The notes under the pieces were generated by a model. The model searched no databases. It was not told the DNA's origin and worked only from the letters and a program-made list of their open reading frames with translations. The position numbers and the translations under genes were made by a program. A stretch of 64,000 nucleotides of DNA from Paenibacillus hunanensis (GTDB lineage Bacteria > Bacillota > Bacilli > Paenibacillales > Paenibacillaceae), in assembly GCF_014645615.1 (NCBI RefSeq), contig NZ_BMMB01000003.1, forward strand, positions 524,186 through 588,185. The letters are read 5' to 3'. The first letter of the stretch is position 1, and the number at the start of each line of letters is the position of its first letter. Positions 54,229-62,585 of the stretch are shown here, piece by piece.

Positions 54229-55704
54229 ATGACAAATGATCAGCTATGGATTGGAACAGGCTGTATGATCGCTTGTATACTAGGCTTTTATCTGTATAAC
54301 TTGCATTCATTGCTATGGGGGCAACATCTTACGCGATGGCTTCGCCAGTTGCAGCGTTCGGCTCGATCCAATCGCTTTTTAACGCTTATTCCTGTAAAAA
54401 CAATCGCATTGCTCGTACTCTGTCTGTTGCTCATATCGCTGCCTTCTCAGCCGATGCTTGCGCAATCTGGCTCTAGTCTTGCTAATTTTTCTACTTCTTC
54501 TATTGCGACTGTGGCTTTAACTTTACATGCGGCTCGTTCAGAACAAGCATCCACCCGCGATATCATTCTAAATGAGCCACCGCTTGCAACCAATGCCATA
54601 ACACCCGGCGTGCTGGATGCAGATACTAACGCCCTGAGCAAAGCAGCGATACAGGCTCAAAATCAAGCGGCACGCAATATGATGAACGAGCAGGCATTAC
54701 AGCCAAAGGTGCTCGCTAATGGAACGAAGCAATTTACATTAACCGCCGCTCCACTCGTCTGGAATTTGTATGAACAGAAAAATGTTCAGGGATGGGGCTA
54801 TAACGGACAGATTTCCGGGCCATTGCTACGTGCAAAGGTCGGCGATACGATCAGCATTGTATTAAAAAATGAATTGCCCGAGCCTACCAGCCTTGGCTTT
54901 AGCGGTATCTCTATTCCTGCGGATATGGGCGGTATTCCGCAGCATTCCGTTGCACCACATGCTTCATTCCAATATACCTTTACGATCACGAGCGATATGG
55001 TTGGTACTCATAGCTATTTCAGCACAACCGATATGGATAAGCAGATCAATCACGGCTTGCATGGTGTACTGCTGATCGATCCCGCACAGGGCAAGGAATA
55101 CCCTGACGCAGATGTGAACGCGTTATTCGATATCGGCTCCTTTGTCGTCGATCAGAAGGTAGAGGAAAATGTATTCACCTTAAATGGTAAGCCATATCCC
55201 AATTCACCTGAGCTATCGATCCAGCAGGGCCAGCATGTACTGGTTCGCATCGTCAATAGCAGCGCGGAATCGTTTCATGCAATGCATTTGCATGGGTATA
55301 CATTCAAGCTTGTCGCTCAGGATGGTCATCATCTGAACAAGCCTGTAGCGATGAACGTCATTTCCGTTGCACCGGAAGAAACGGTTGATATCGAATTCAC
55401 CGCCAATGCACCGGGTACATGGATGTTTCACTGTCATATTCTCGATCACACTATGAATCCAGATGATGATGCAGATGAGATGGGAGGGTTAATGACTAAT
55501 TTCGTCGTACATGGAACCGAAACTGATTCTTCTAAGCCAGATGATACAATGAGTTCAATGAGTTCAATGAGTTCAATGAGTTCAATGAGTTCAATGAGTT
55601 CAATGAGTTCAATGAGTTCAATGAGTTCAATGAGTTCAATGAGTTCAATGAGTTCAATGAGTTCAATGGATCATACAAGCTTGATGAATGAAATGGCAAG
55701 ATAA
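54229..55704 (+). CDS. Multicopper oxidase half B: C-terminal copper ligands only
   Basis: 491 residues, AAGGAGG upstream of ATG 54229. Two N-terminal membrane helices (about 6-24 and 62-80) as in half A, then two cupredoxin domains. Domain 1 has lost the trinuclear histidines: the HWHG position reads GFSG (G223, S225), and WYHSH reads SYFST (F264, T266). Domain 2 is intact: HAMHLHG (H350, H353, H355) and FHCHILDH (H401, C402, H403, H407), so the type-1 site and half of the trinuclear site are present. The C-terminus is a (Met-Ser-Ser)13 tail, which could bind copper(I). It probably works with half A. Confidence 0.9.
   Translation: MTNDQLWIGTGCMIACILGFYLYNLHSLLWGQHLTRWLRQLQRSARSNRFLTLIPVKTIALLVLCLLLISLPSQPMLAQSGSSLANFSTSSIATVALTLHAARSEQASTRDIILNEPPLATNAITPGVLDADTNALSKAAIQAQNQAARNMMNEQALQPKVLANGTKQFTLTAAPLVWNLYEQKNVQGWGYNGQISGPLLRAKVGDTISIVLKNELPEPTSLGFSGISIPADMGGIPQHSVAPHASFQYTFTITSDMVGTHSYFSTTDMDKQINHGLHGVLLIDPAQGKEYPDADVNALFDIGSFVVDQKVEENVFTLNGKPYPNSPELSIQQGQHVLVRIVNSSAESFHAMHLHGYTFKLVAQDGHHLNKPVAMNVISVAPEETVDIEFTANAPGTWMFHCHILDHTMNPDDDADEMGGLMTNFVVHGTETDSSKPDDTMSSMSSMSSMSSMSSMSSMSSMSSMSSMSSMSSMSSMSSMDHTSLMNEMAR
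55549..55665 (+). repeat. 9-bp in-frame tandem repeat, 13 copies
   Basis: ATGAGTTCA repeated 13 times without error, encoding Met-Ser-Ser repeats from residue 441 of half B. Changes in copy number keep the frame and alter the number of methionines. Confidence 0.95.
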
Positions 55705-55838
55705 GCTTTATATGCTCTTTACGAAATTATTCGCATGAAAGTAATGGCACCTAGCTGCATCCCCTAATAGTAAAGTGCAGAAATCTACACCTATACTCAT
55801 TATGTTTACTCCGTAGATTTCTGCACCTATCTAATCGT

Positions 55839-55937
55839 CCTTGCTCCTTGCTCCTTGCTCCTTGCTCCTTGCTCCTTGCTCCTTGCTCCTTGCTCCTTGC
55901 TCCTTGCTCCTTGCTCCTTGCTCCTTGCTCCTTGCTC
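55839..55937. repeat. 7-bp tandem repeat CCTTGCT, 14 copies
   Basis: 99 bases of exact CCTTGCT units, ending about 60 bases before the start of the GNAT gene. Each unit overlap holds TTGCTC, a -35-like hexamer; the second-last one is 17 bases from TACGAT (55948-55953). Confidence 0.95.
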
Positions 55938-55998
55938 AAATAGTATGTACGATAGAGCACAAGCTTGCAGAAAACAATGCCAGAAAGGAGCATTTTCT

Positions 55999-56592
55999 AT
56001 GCCCAATCGTCCTTCTTCCACGCACCCGATTTTACTAGACATCCCATCGCAATTAGAAAGCGATCGTCTGCTCATTCGAGCACCACAGGCTGGAGATGGA
56101 GCCGCTATGAATGAAGCGATTCGTGAGAGTATGACCGAGCTACAGCCATGGATGCCATGGGCACAGCAAATTCCGACTGTACAGGAATCCGAGGCCCATT
56201 TACGTCTGGCGCAGGTGAAATTCATAGAGCGTCAGGATCTACAGCTACTGCTGATTGAGAAATCAACCGGACAATTTGTGGGCAGCAGTGGTCTACACCA
56301 AATAGACTGGCAAGTACGCAAATTTGAAATTGGCTACTGGGTACGAACCTCTTTTACCAGGCAGGGCTATATTAGCGAGGCGGTACGTACGATTACTGAG
56401 TTTGCAATAGAGCGACTAGGCGCCAATCGGATCGAGATTCGCTGTGACGCAAACAACATGCCGAGTGCCAGAGTTGCTGAGCGCTGCGGCTATACATTAG
56501 AGGGCACACTTCGTAATTATAAGCTTGATTCGCACGGCTCACTTACGAATACGATGATCTTTGCCAGAGTACGCGGTTCGGAATATGAATGA
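55999..56592 (+). CDS. GNAT acetyltransferase (RimJ/RimL type)
   Basis: 197 residues from ATG 55999, AAAGGAG eight bases upstream; longer versions would read through the CCTTGCT repeats. The RimL-like pattern is clear: ESDRLLIRAPQAGDGAAMNEAIRES, then the acetyl-CoA region IGYWVRTSFTRQGYISEAVRTITEFAIERLGANRIEIRCDANNMPSARVAERCGYTLEGTLRN. Members acetylate ribosomal protein N-termini or small molecules. The 7-bp array just upstream could vary its expression. Confidence 0.92.
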   Translation: MPNRPSSTHPILLDIPSQLESDRLLIRAPQAGDGAAMNEAIRESMTELQPWMPWAQQIPTVQESEAHLRLAQVKFIERQDLQLLLIEKSTGQFVGSSGLHQIDWQVRKFEIGYWVRTSFTRQGYISEAVRTITEFAIERLGANRIEIRCDANNMPSARVAERCGYTLEGTLRNYKLDSHGSLTNTMIFARVRGSEYE

Positions 56593-56788
56593 ATTTTATC
56601 ATGCTGTCACTACAGCCTATATTTATGGGTAATGGTTCTCAAGCTTGATTGCGATCTTCGCATTCAGCACAAGCAGACTTCAATATCGAACAAAATGAAC
56701 GGAATCATCGAAGCATTAGGTCTGATCCTGTATGTAGCTATACTCCAAACGCTTGTAGCGACAATAATCCAAGAAATGAGGGATATCG

Positions 56789-57547
56789 ATGAATATGTCA
56801 GGAAATACAATTTTGATCACAGGTGGCGCGACAGGAATTGGACTCGCTTTTGCAGAGCGATTTATCGAGGCGGGGAATCGTGTTATTGTATGCGGTCGGC
56901 GGGAAGCCGCTTTGCAGGAAGCACAATCCAAGCTAGACGGGCTGGAAATCCGAGTATGCGATCTGAGTGTTGCTTCCGAGCGTGTTGCATTATTTGATTG
57001 GGTGAAGGAGCATTGTCCTGAGGTAAATGTGCTGGTGAATAATGCAGGTATTCAGCAGCGTTTTCATATGCTCAAAGCAGATGCTAGCCGCAACTGGGAG
57101 TATTTTAGTAAGGAGATTGAAACGAATCTGGATGCACCGCTGCATCTGTGTATGCTGTTCGCTCCATTTTTAGCACAAAAGGAAGCCGCAGCGATCATGA
57201 ATGTAACGTCTGGGCTAGCATTCACCCCATTTGCGATTGCGCCGATCTATTCTGCAACCAAGGCAGCACTACATTCATTTACGATGAGTCTACGTCATCA
57301 GCTATCCGAGACTTCGGTCGAAGTGATCGAGGTTGCACCGCCAGCGGTGAATACAGATCTGGGTGGAGCCGACCTGCATACGCATGGCGAGCCGCTGGCT
57401 GAATTTGCGGATGGCATTTTTGAAGGGCTCAAGCAAGGCAAGCTGGAGATTGGCTACGGTAGCTCCGCAGACCGTCTGCGAATGTCACGCGATGATATTG
57501 ATAAATATACCGAGCAGATGTACGCTTCAACGAAAAATATGGTTTGA
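56789..57547 (+). CDS. SDR family oxidoreductase (DltE-like)
   Basis: 252 residues, ATG 56789 preceded by GAGGGA. Classical SDR: ILITGGATGIGLAFAERF, LVNNAGIQQRF, catalytic S in NVTSGLAF and YSATKAAL (Y-x3-K). The AGIQQRFHM and GLAFTPFAIAPIYSATKAALHSF segments match the DltE/YdhF-like branch, although no dlt operon is adjacent. Substrate unknown. It follows the GNAT gene by nearly 200 bases, so a separate promoter is likely. Confidence 0.9.
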   Translation: MNMSGNTILITGGATGIGLAFAERFIEAGNRVIVCGRREAALQEAQSKLDGLEIRVCDLSVASERVALFDWVKEHCPEVNVLVNNAGIQQRFHMLKADASRNWEYFSKEIETNLDAPLHLCMLFAPFLAQKEAAAIMNVTSGLAFTPFAIAPIYSATKAALHSFTMSLRHQLSETSVEVIEVAPPAVNTDLGGADLHTHGEPLAEFADGIFEGLKQGKLEIGYGSSADRLRMSRDDIDKYTEQMYASTKNMV

Positions 57548-57618
57548 CTATCGATCATCTTCTTTTTTTAGCTCAAGGATTATAATATGTATTTGCCAAA
57601 TATAGTTCATATGCAAAC

Positions 57619-57655
57619 AAGCCCACCTTCCAGTTACTATGGAACGTGGGCTTTT
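57619..57655. terminator. Bidirectional terminator
   Basis: Stem AAGCCCAC-C-TTCCA with TGGAA-C-GTGGGCTT, loop of about seven, followed by TT; between the converging SDR and ferredoxin genes. Confidence 0.8.
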
Positions 57656-57706
57656 ACTATTCAGCGCAACTATAGAAGTATAAACTGTAGCGATTAGCAT
57701 GATTAT

Positions 57707-57940
57707 TTACGCAAATGGATACTCCGATTGTCGAACAGCCTCAGTCGGACAGCCGTCCACTGCATCCCACAAATCATATTCCATATCTAAAGGAATACGT
57801 GTAACCCCGCGATTCGCATCGCCCTCATATACAGCTTCAGCATATCCTTCTTCGTCCGGCTGAAAAACGGCGGGCAATACCGCAATACAAGCTCCACAAG
57901 CAATACAGCGTTCCTTTTCAATATGTGTATACTGCTTCAT
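57707..57940 (-). CDS. Ferredoxin, single [4Fe-4S] cluster
   Basis: 77 residues, ATG 57940 with AAAGGAG upstream. Cys at the C-x2-C-x2-C motif CIACGAC near residues 12-18 and the fourth in DGCPTEAV near 64, as in Bacillus Fer, a monocluster ferredoxin. After the third Cys the sequence is IAVLP in place of the common GAAAP, but the fold features (acidic middle, YDLWDAVDGCP) are kept. An electron carrier for P450, desaturase or nitrogen-related enzymes; no partner is adjacent. Confidence 0.9.
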   Translation of the reverse strand: MKQYTHIEKERCIACGACIAVLPAVFQPDEEGYAEAVYEGDANRGVTRIPLDMEYDLWDAVDGCPTEAVRQSEYPFA

Positions 57941-58088
57941 TGGCTCTGCTCCTTTATAATGGAAGTATCTAGCATGCGTATAGGTAAGACAGACGAATAA
58001 TATAATTCGTGGATAACATTAACTGTTTACAGTATACTGTCTGGTACAAATGCACAACAATCACGTATATACGATATGAGGTGAGGAT

Positions 58089-58616
58089 TTGCGAACGACT
58101 ATTCTAATGCCGTGGACAACTGACTGGAAGAACCTATACGCACAGGAAGAATCCTTGCTTACTGCGATTTTGTCTGACCAGCTAGTGTCTATCCATCATA
58201 TCGGCAGTACATCTGTTCCAGCAATCGGCTTTGCCAAGCCGATTATCGACATACTGGTCATTGTGAAACAGATTGACCGAGTCGAAGCTTACACCGAGCA
58301 ATTCGCACGTATCCATTATGTAGCACGAGGCGAAAATGGTATTCCAGGACGGCGTTATTTTATCAAAGGCGGCGATGATCGCACCCATCATCTTCATATA
58401 TATGAAGCAGGGCATATTTGCATTGCGCAGCATTTGAATTTTAAAAGCTATTTGTCACATCATCCTCAGGCTGCCGAGCAATACGGACAATTGAAGTGTC
58501 AGCTCGCTCATCTGCTACCCGACCAACCAGCCGCCTATGCAGCAGGCAAAGCTGACTTTTGTGCGGAGCTTATGGATCAAGCGATGGAATGGGCAAGCAG
58601 AACAGCCAATGACTAG
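58089..58616 (+). CDS. GrpB/UPF0157 family protein
   Basis: 175 residues, TTG start with GAGG upstream. Nucleotidyltransferase-like GrpB fold: VSIHHIGSTSVPAIGFAKPIIDILVIV (the strand-loop-strand with G-S-T-S and D-x-L) and the HLHIYEAGH motif. The family often lies beside coenzyme A or folate genes, but its reaction is unproven. Monocistronic, converging on the SF0329 gene. Confidence 0.88.
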   Translation: MRTTILMPWTTDWKNLYAQEESLLTAILSDQLVSIHHIGSTSVPAIGFAKPIIDILVIVKQIDRVEAYTEQFARIHYVARGENGIPGRRYFIKGGDDRTHHLHIYEAGHICIAQHLNFKSYLSHHPQAAEQYGQLKCQLAHLLPDQPAAYAAGKADFCAELMDQAMEWASRTAND

Positions 58617-58642
58617 CTGAGTAGCTATGCACCTATACTTCA

Positions 58643-59212
58643 TTAAAAAGAACGACGACGCAATTCATAAAAATACTGCACTGCTGGATGCTTGAGCTTA
58701 ACGGTATCGCTCATATTTTGCAGACGCTTCTTCCCTACACGACGATCGATAAGCGCCAGAATATTGAGCATAATGTCCGGGCTATCCAGACTTTCATCAA
58801 TTGGACGTGCTAGGAAGCGATTCGCCACTGTATCGAAGTTCGACTTACTCAGCGCTGCCTGTGCGGATAAAATGTCCTTTGCACATTCGGTCAGCTTGCG
58901 ATTACGCGCAATCACCTGTAACCGATCCTCTGGAATATTGCTGTTATTCCCCTGACGAACGGCTTCAATATCCTCGGCTGTGAGTGGGACATCAATATTC
59001 GGATTGTTTTTAATCTCCTGCTCTGTCTGATACCAGCGGATCGCTGTGGTGGTATCCTTCATATTCAGAATATTCTTTTTGTCGACCGTAATATAACAAT
59101 TGCCCGATTTGTCAGGCGCATAGCGATAGCTGGTCGCACGATATTCTACCTTTCCCTGTAAAGCAGGGGCAAGAAAGCTTTCTAGATTTTGCTTTAATTT
59201 ACTCCAGGACAT
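58643..59212 (-). CDS. SF0329 family protein
   Basis: 189 residues, ATG 59212 with AGGAGG-like sequence upstream. The opening WSKLKQNLESFLAPALQGKVEYRATSYRYAPDKSGNCYITVDKK is the recurring N-terminus of the SF0329 family, small cytoplasmic proteins of unknown function. The remainder is helical, ending in YELRRRSF. No catalytic motif. Single gene. Confidence 0.75.
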   Translation of the reverse strand: MSWSKLKQNLESFLAPALQGKVEYRATSYRYAPDKSGNCYITVDKKNILNMKDTTTAIRWYQTEQEIKNNPNIDVPLTAEDIEAVRQGNNSNIPEDRLQVIARNRKLTECAKDILSAQAALSKSNFDTVANRFLARPIDESLDSPDIMLNILALIDRRVGKKRLQNMSDTVKLKHPAVQYFYELRRRSF

Positions 59213-59552
59213 AGATCCTCCTATTTTCTAAGCCTGCTACTGCGATTGAAGTAGAAGGTTGTTTTTGATTGCAGATTACACGTTGATCATGTATTTGAAT
59301 TTCATATCTCAGGCAGCCTTGAATCTGTTGGCTGCGTGATAACGCCTACATGAATGTACTGAGAACCCAGATGCTGTAAAAGTTCATTTGCACACCGCTT
59401 CCGCAGCTTTAGACTTATTCTGCTGACGTTACAGCTATACGGGAAATCAAGCTGCATTTCACATACGTTAACCCTTTACATGACAAAATAAAGGCTTGCC
59501 AGCTACATGCCTTCTCTTTAGAGTATCACGGATACGGCGAGGAATATATAGC
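59213..59552. other. Intergenic region upstream of the SF0329 gene
   Basis: No gene supported. A short hairpin GCAGCC/GGCTGC lies near 59313-59334 without a T-run. It should hold the promoter of the SF0329 gene. Confidence 0.35.
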
Positions 59553-59585
59553 AAAGCCACCGAATACGATACATTCGGTGGCTTT
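59553..59585 (-). terminator. Terminator of the NRAMP-related gene
   Basis: Perfect 13-bp stem AAAGCCACCGAAT with ATTCGGTGGCTTT, loop of seven. Confidence 0.85.
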
Positions 59586-59649
59586 AAGACTGATCTATTC
59601 TGTTCCTGACTGGACTCCATCCAGACGATCGTTCCGGTATATCCATCGC

Positions 59650-61290
59650 TTACATTCCCAGCGCAAGCTGAATCGCTTTGACGATCATCATGAGTACAGC
59701 GATGAATAGATACGCGCGCAGGGTAAGCATACCGAATTTGCGTGTTTTGGACCATACAGGCTTGGATAGCTGTTGCAGTGGTGGCATGCGCCACATCCGT
59801 GGATCAATCAGCACGCGATCAGCTTCGGCTGACGCTGGAGTACGATCGATTTTACGTTGTTGCCGAACAAGCATGATGATACTCACCAGCAGTCCAGCTG
59901 CAAAGACGATTAGCATTGCTTCCATAAACGCCCCAATATTCATAGCTGGGAATAAAGTTTGTGCCGCCAGTATAAAGGATAGCATGACCAGTACACCCAC
60001 AATTATGCTGCTGACGATGTTAAGCCACAGCTTATTCACCCAAGGACCCAGCACTTCTTTATCATTGCATAGCAGCAGTAAAAATACAGTCGCACTAGGC
60101 AGCAGAATACCAGCCAGTGCCTGCACCGCTGTAGTGATCACACCGAGCGGTGCATGTGGAACCAGCACGATGCCCCCAGCGATAAGCACCATTAGTGCAT
60201 AGCTGATATAAAAGCCAGGTGCATCTGACACTTTACGATGTAGCGAGTGCTTGATACCGAACGTATCGCCAATTGCATACGAGGTGGACAGTGTGACGGC
60301 TGCCGCTCCAATTAGCGAAGCATTCAGCAAAATAATCGCAAAGCTGGCACCTGCAAAGGAACCAAGTGTAGTGTGCAGCCCTCTAGCAACCGCACCTCCA
60401 TCGACAAAAGCACCTGCCAGATGCGTATGATGAAAAGCAAAGCCAGTTGCAATGATCAGCGCCGCCGCTCCGATAATAACGACAAACGAGCCAATCACGG
60501 TATCTGTACGTTCGTACGCCATCCAGCGTGGAGTGAGACGTTTATCGATCACATTAGATTGCTGAAAAAATAGCTGCCATGGTGCCACAGTCGTACCCAC
60601 CATGCTAATGATGAGCAGCATCATATTAGAATCAAAGTGTGAGCCTACACCAGGTACGAGAAAATTATGAATCACCGTACCTGCAACCGGATGGCTCATC
60701 ACAGCCAGTGGAATTGCAAGGAAATTCACAGCAATGAACAAATACATCACAGTCTCCCAGCGACGGAAGCTACCTGTAAGGGTCGAAGCAATAAGCAGCA
60801 CGGCTGCGATGGGAACCGACACATAAGGGCTCACACCAAAGTAAGACATCGCCAGATCGACACCGATAAATTCAGTGACCAGCGTCAAAAAGTTAACAAA
60901 CAGCAGATCGCCCACAGAAAAGGCTCCCCAGAAACGTCCGAAGCGTTCAAAAATCAGTTTGGCATGACCGACGCCAGTAACAAGACCGAGACGTACGACC
61001 ATTTCCTGATTCACGATCAGCACTGGAATAAGTAGCAGTAGTACCCAGAGCAGATGAGTTCCATAATTTTGACCAGCCTGTGCATAGGTGGCTACCCCAC
61101 CAGCATCATTATCACCGACCATCACAATTAGACCGGGCCCCATAATAACGAGTAATGTACGAAGCCGAGCGAGCCATGATTTACGTTGAGCAGTATCATG
61201 CTGACCCACAGTGCCGAATGCACCATGAATATCTCCTACATGAGCTTGATCCAGTACGGCAGGTGACAGGTTGCGAGCTTGGTTTTGCAT
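59650..61290 (-). CDS. NRAMP-related divalent metal transporter, probably for magnesium
   Basis: 546 residues from ATG 61290, GGAGG nine bases upstream. LeuT-fold NRAMP protein with about eleven helices. Two substrate-site signatures differ from Mn/Fe carriers. Helix 1 reads GDNDAGGVAT where Mn carriers have DPGN. Helix 6 reads TVAPWQLFFQQS where they have M-P-H-N-x(3)-H-S, so the metal-selective Met and His are Ala and Trp. This Met-to-Ala change is a feature of the NRAMP-related magnesium transporters (NRMT). The M-box riboswitch in its leader independently predicts control by Mg2+. It probably imports Mg2+ (Mn2+ also possible). Confidence 0.88.
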   Translation of the reverse strand: MQNQARNLSPAVLDQAHVGDIHGAFGTVGQHDTAQRKSWLARLRTLLVIMGPGLIVMVGDNDAGGVATYAQAGQNYGTHLLWVLLLLIPVLIVNQEMVVRLGLVTGVGHAKLIFERFGRFWGAFSVGDLLFVNFLTLVTEFIGVDLAMSYFGVSPYVSVPIAAVLLIASTLTGSFRRWETVMYLFIAVNFLAIPLAVMSHPVAGTVIHNFLVPGVGSHFDSNMMLLIISMVGTTVAPWQLFFQQSNVIDKRLTPRWMAYERTDTVIGSFVVIIGAAALIIATGFAFHHTHLAGAFVDGGAVARGLHTTLGSFAGASFAIILLNASLIGAAAVTLSTSYAIGDTFGIKHSLHRKVSDAPGFYISYALMVLIAGGIVLVPHAPLGVITTAVQALAGILLPSATVFLLLLCNDKEVLGPWVNKLWLNIVSSIIVGVLVMLSFILAAQTLFPAMNIGAFMEAMLIVFAAGLLVSIIMLVRQQRKIDRTPASAEADRVLIDPRMWRMPPLQQLSKPVWSKTRKFGMLTLRAYLFIAVLMMIVKAIQLALGM

Positions 61291-61452
61291 GACAAAGAAC
61301 CTCCTTGATGTATCCCATATTGAATTACATAGCATGTTGAACATTGAATTAAACGACACGATCGCTCCGGCATACTAGACCTGTCTCCCATACCTGTCAC
61401 CTCCTTTTCATTACATGATGGATACTAATACTCTGCTTATACCTGGAGATGC

Positions 61453-61483
61453 AAAAATCCCCCTGTCCTCAGCACAGGGGGAT
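61453..61483 (-). terminator. Riboswitch-controlled intrinsic terminator
   Basis: Stem ATCCCCCTGT (61457-61466) with ACAGGGGGAT (61474-61483); TTTTT follows on the minus strand. A CAGGGGGAAATAA segment just 3' of the aptamer can pair with TTTATCCCCCTG of the terminator to form the alternative antiterminator. Confidence 0.85.
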
Positions 61484-61690
61484 AAAGCATGCCAAAAAAG
61501 CATGCGGATCAACTAATGTAATCCTTATTTCCCCCTGGTTGAGCTTCGGCACTGTACAACGTAGAGTATGAATACTCAGCTACCTTAAGTAGAGCCTTAA
61601 TCCGGCAATACCTGTTCTACCCATTGGCATCTTTCGATGTTTCCGGGCAGTAGCCTGTGTTTGTACAGGAGCCTCGCCTAACGAGAAATA
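61484..61690 (-). ncRNA. M-box (ykoK) Mg2+ riboswitch
   Basis: On the minus strand the conserved M-box core can be read: GTTAGGCGAGGCTCCTGTAC near 61662-61683, then CTACTGCCCGGAAACATCGA, AAAGATGCCAATGGGTAGAA, GCCGGATTAAGGCTCTACTT and GGTAGCTGAG. A GCATGC/GCATGC hairpin and the terminator follow. In known M-boxes, Mg2+ binding compacts the aptamer and allows the terminator, lowering expression of Mg2+ uptake genes. It controls the NRAMP-related gene 160 bases further on. Confidence 0.93.
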
Positions 61691-61715
61691 GTATATTATT
61701 TTCATATCCAAGGTA

Positions 61716-61744
61716 AGTCTACTCGCGTGCTAGCCAGTTGTCAA
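61716..61744 (-). promoter_or_regulatory. Promoter of the riboswitch transcript
   Basis: TTGACA (61739-61744), 17 bases, TAGACT (61716-61721) on the minus strand; predicted start near 61709, about 20 bases before the aptamer. Confidence 0.8.
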
Positions 61745-61757
61745 CTGCTTTTTTATC

Positions 61758-61785
61758 ACAAAAAAGGACAACTGAATTGTCCTTT
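61758..61785 (-). terminator. Terminator of the methyltransferase gene
   Basis: Stem AAAGGACAA (61763-61771) with TTGTCCTTT (61777-61785), loop of five, then T-run on the minus strand. Confidence 0.8.
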
Positions 61786-61857
61786 CTATAGAGCTGGATA
61801 TAACGTTATTTTATACTAAAACTGGAACTTGAGAACAGCTTGCATCATGACAAATGA

Positions 61858-62478
61858 TCATGCTTGAGCACCGTTTCCTTTACGTGCATCGAGTACAAAC
61901 ATCGTCGCATCTTGATTCATAAACAACCGCTCACCCTCATAAAACGTATGCGATTGAATATCGGTATAGCCAATTCCAGTCATCATCGCTGCCAACTCTG
62001 CCTGCACAAAGCCCGGATGAACAAGCTCCGAATCAATTCCCTCATGACGATCAAAATCAACGATAATGACATGTCCACCCTCATTTAACATTCCATATAA
62101 ACGCGATAAAATAGACTCCACATCCGCAATATGAAGTAGCACCTGTGACATGAAAATATAATCTGCCGACCATTCCTTCATTTGATACTGCTCGAGATCG
62201 AAGCATACTGTGCTCGCATTCTGAATATCGGCAGCGGCAATTTTTTTATCTACCTCATGAATCATATTGGGAGACGAATCCATAAACAGGATAGAGCGAA
62301 AATCACTAACCAGCTCCAGACCAACTAACCCCGTACCGCAACCAAAATCAATGGCATGCTTATGACTGGCATCCTGTACATAGCTACGTATGGCATCAGC
62401 CGCTTTGACAGCCACTTCGATGCGTGCGGGGCTATCGTACTTCGTTGCCATTTGCTCGAATTTGTCTGTGTTTCCCAT
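61858..62478 (-). CDS. Class I SAM-dependent methyltransferase
   Basis: 206 residues, ATG 62478 with GAGGTG upstream. Motif I AIDFGCGTGLVGLEL, an acidic strand-2 end (FMDSSPNMIHEVDKK), motif IV YIFMSQVLLHI and a post-motif GGHVIIVDFD. The fold is a seven-strand methyltransferase of the UbiE/Methyltransf_11/25 type. The substrate cannot be inferred. Its gene stands alone in front of the M-box promoter. Confidence 0.88.
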   Translation of the reverse strand: MGNTDKFEQMATKYDSPARIEVAVKAADAIRSYVQDASHKHAIDFGCGTGLVGLELVSDFRSILFMDSSPNMIHEVDKKIAAADIQNASTVCFDLEQYQMKEWSADYIFMSQVLLHIADVESILSRLYGMLNEGGHVIIVDFDRHEGIDSELVHPGFVQAELAAMMTGIGYTDIQSHTFYEGERLFMNQDATMFVLDARKGNGAQA

Positions 62479-62585
62479 GATGTCACCTCTTTAGAAATGG
62501 ATATAGATAAGGATGAATCTCATATTGAGTGATGAATAGGTACAGCTGTACAGCTGCTAGAATTGCGATAGATCTGTTTGTTACT

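Noticed and set aside
55751..56225. Minus- and plus-strand frames through the CCTTGCT array (EQGARSK / LLAPCS repeats)
   Set aside because: Repeat translation in several frames, overlapping the GNAT gene; the real GNAT start is ATG 55999 with its own ribosome site.
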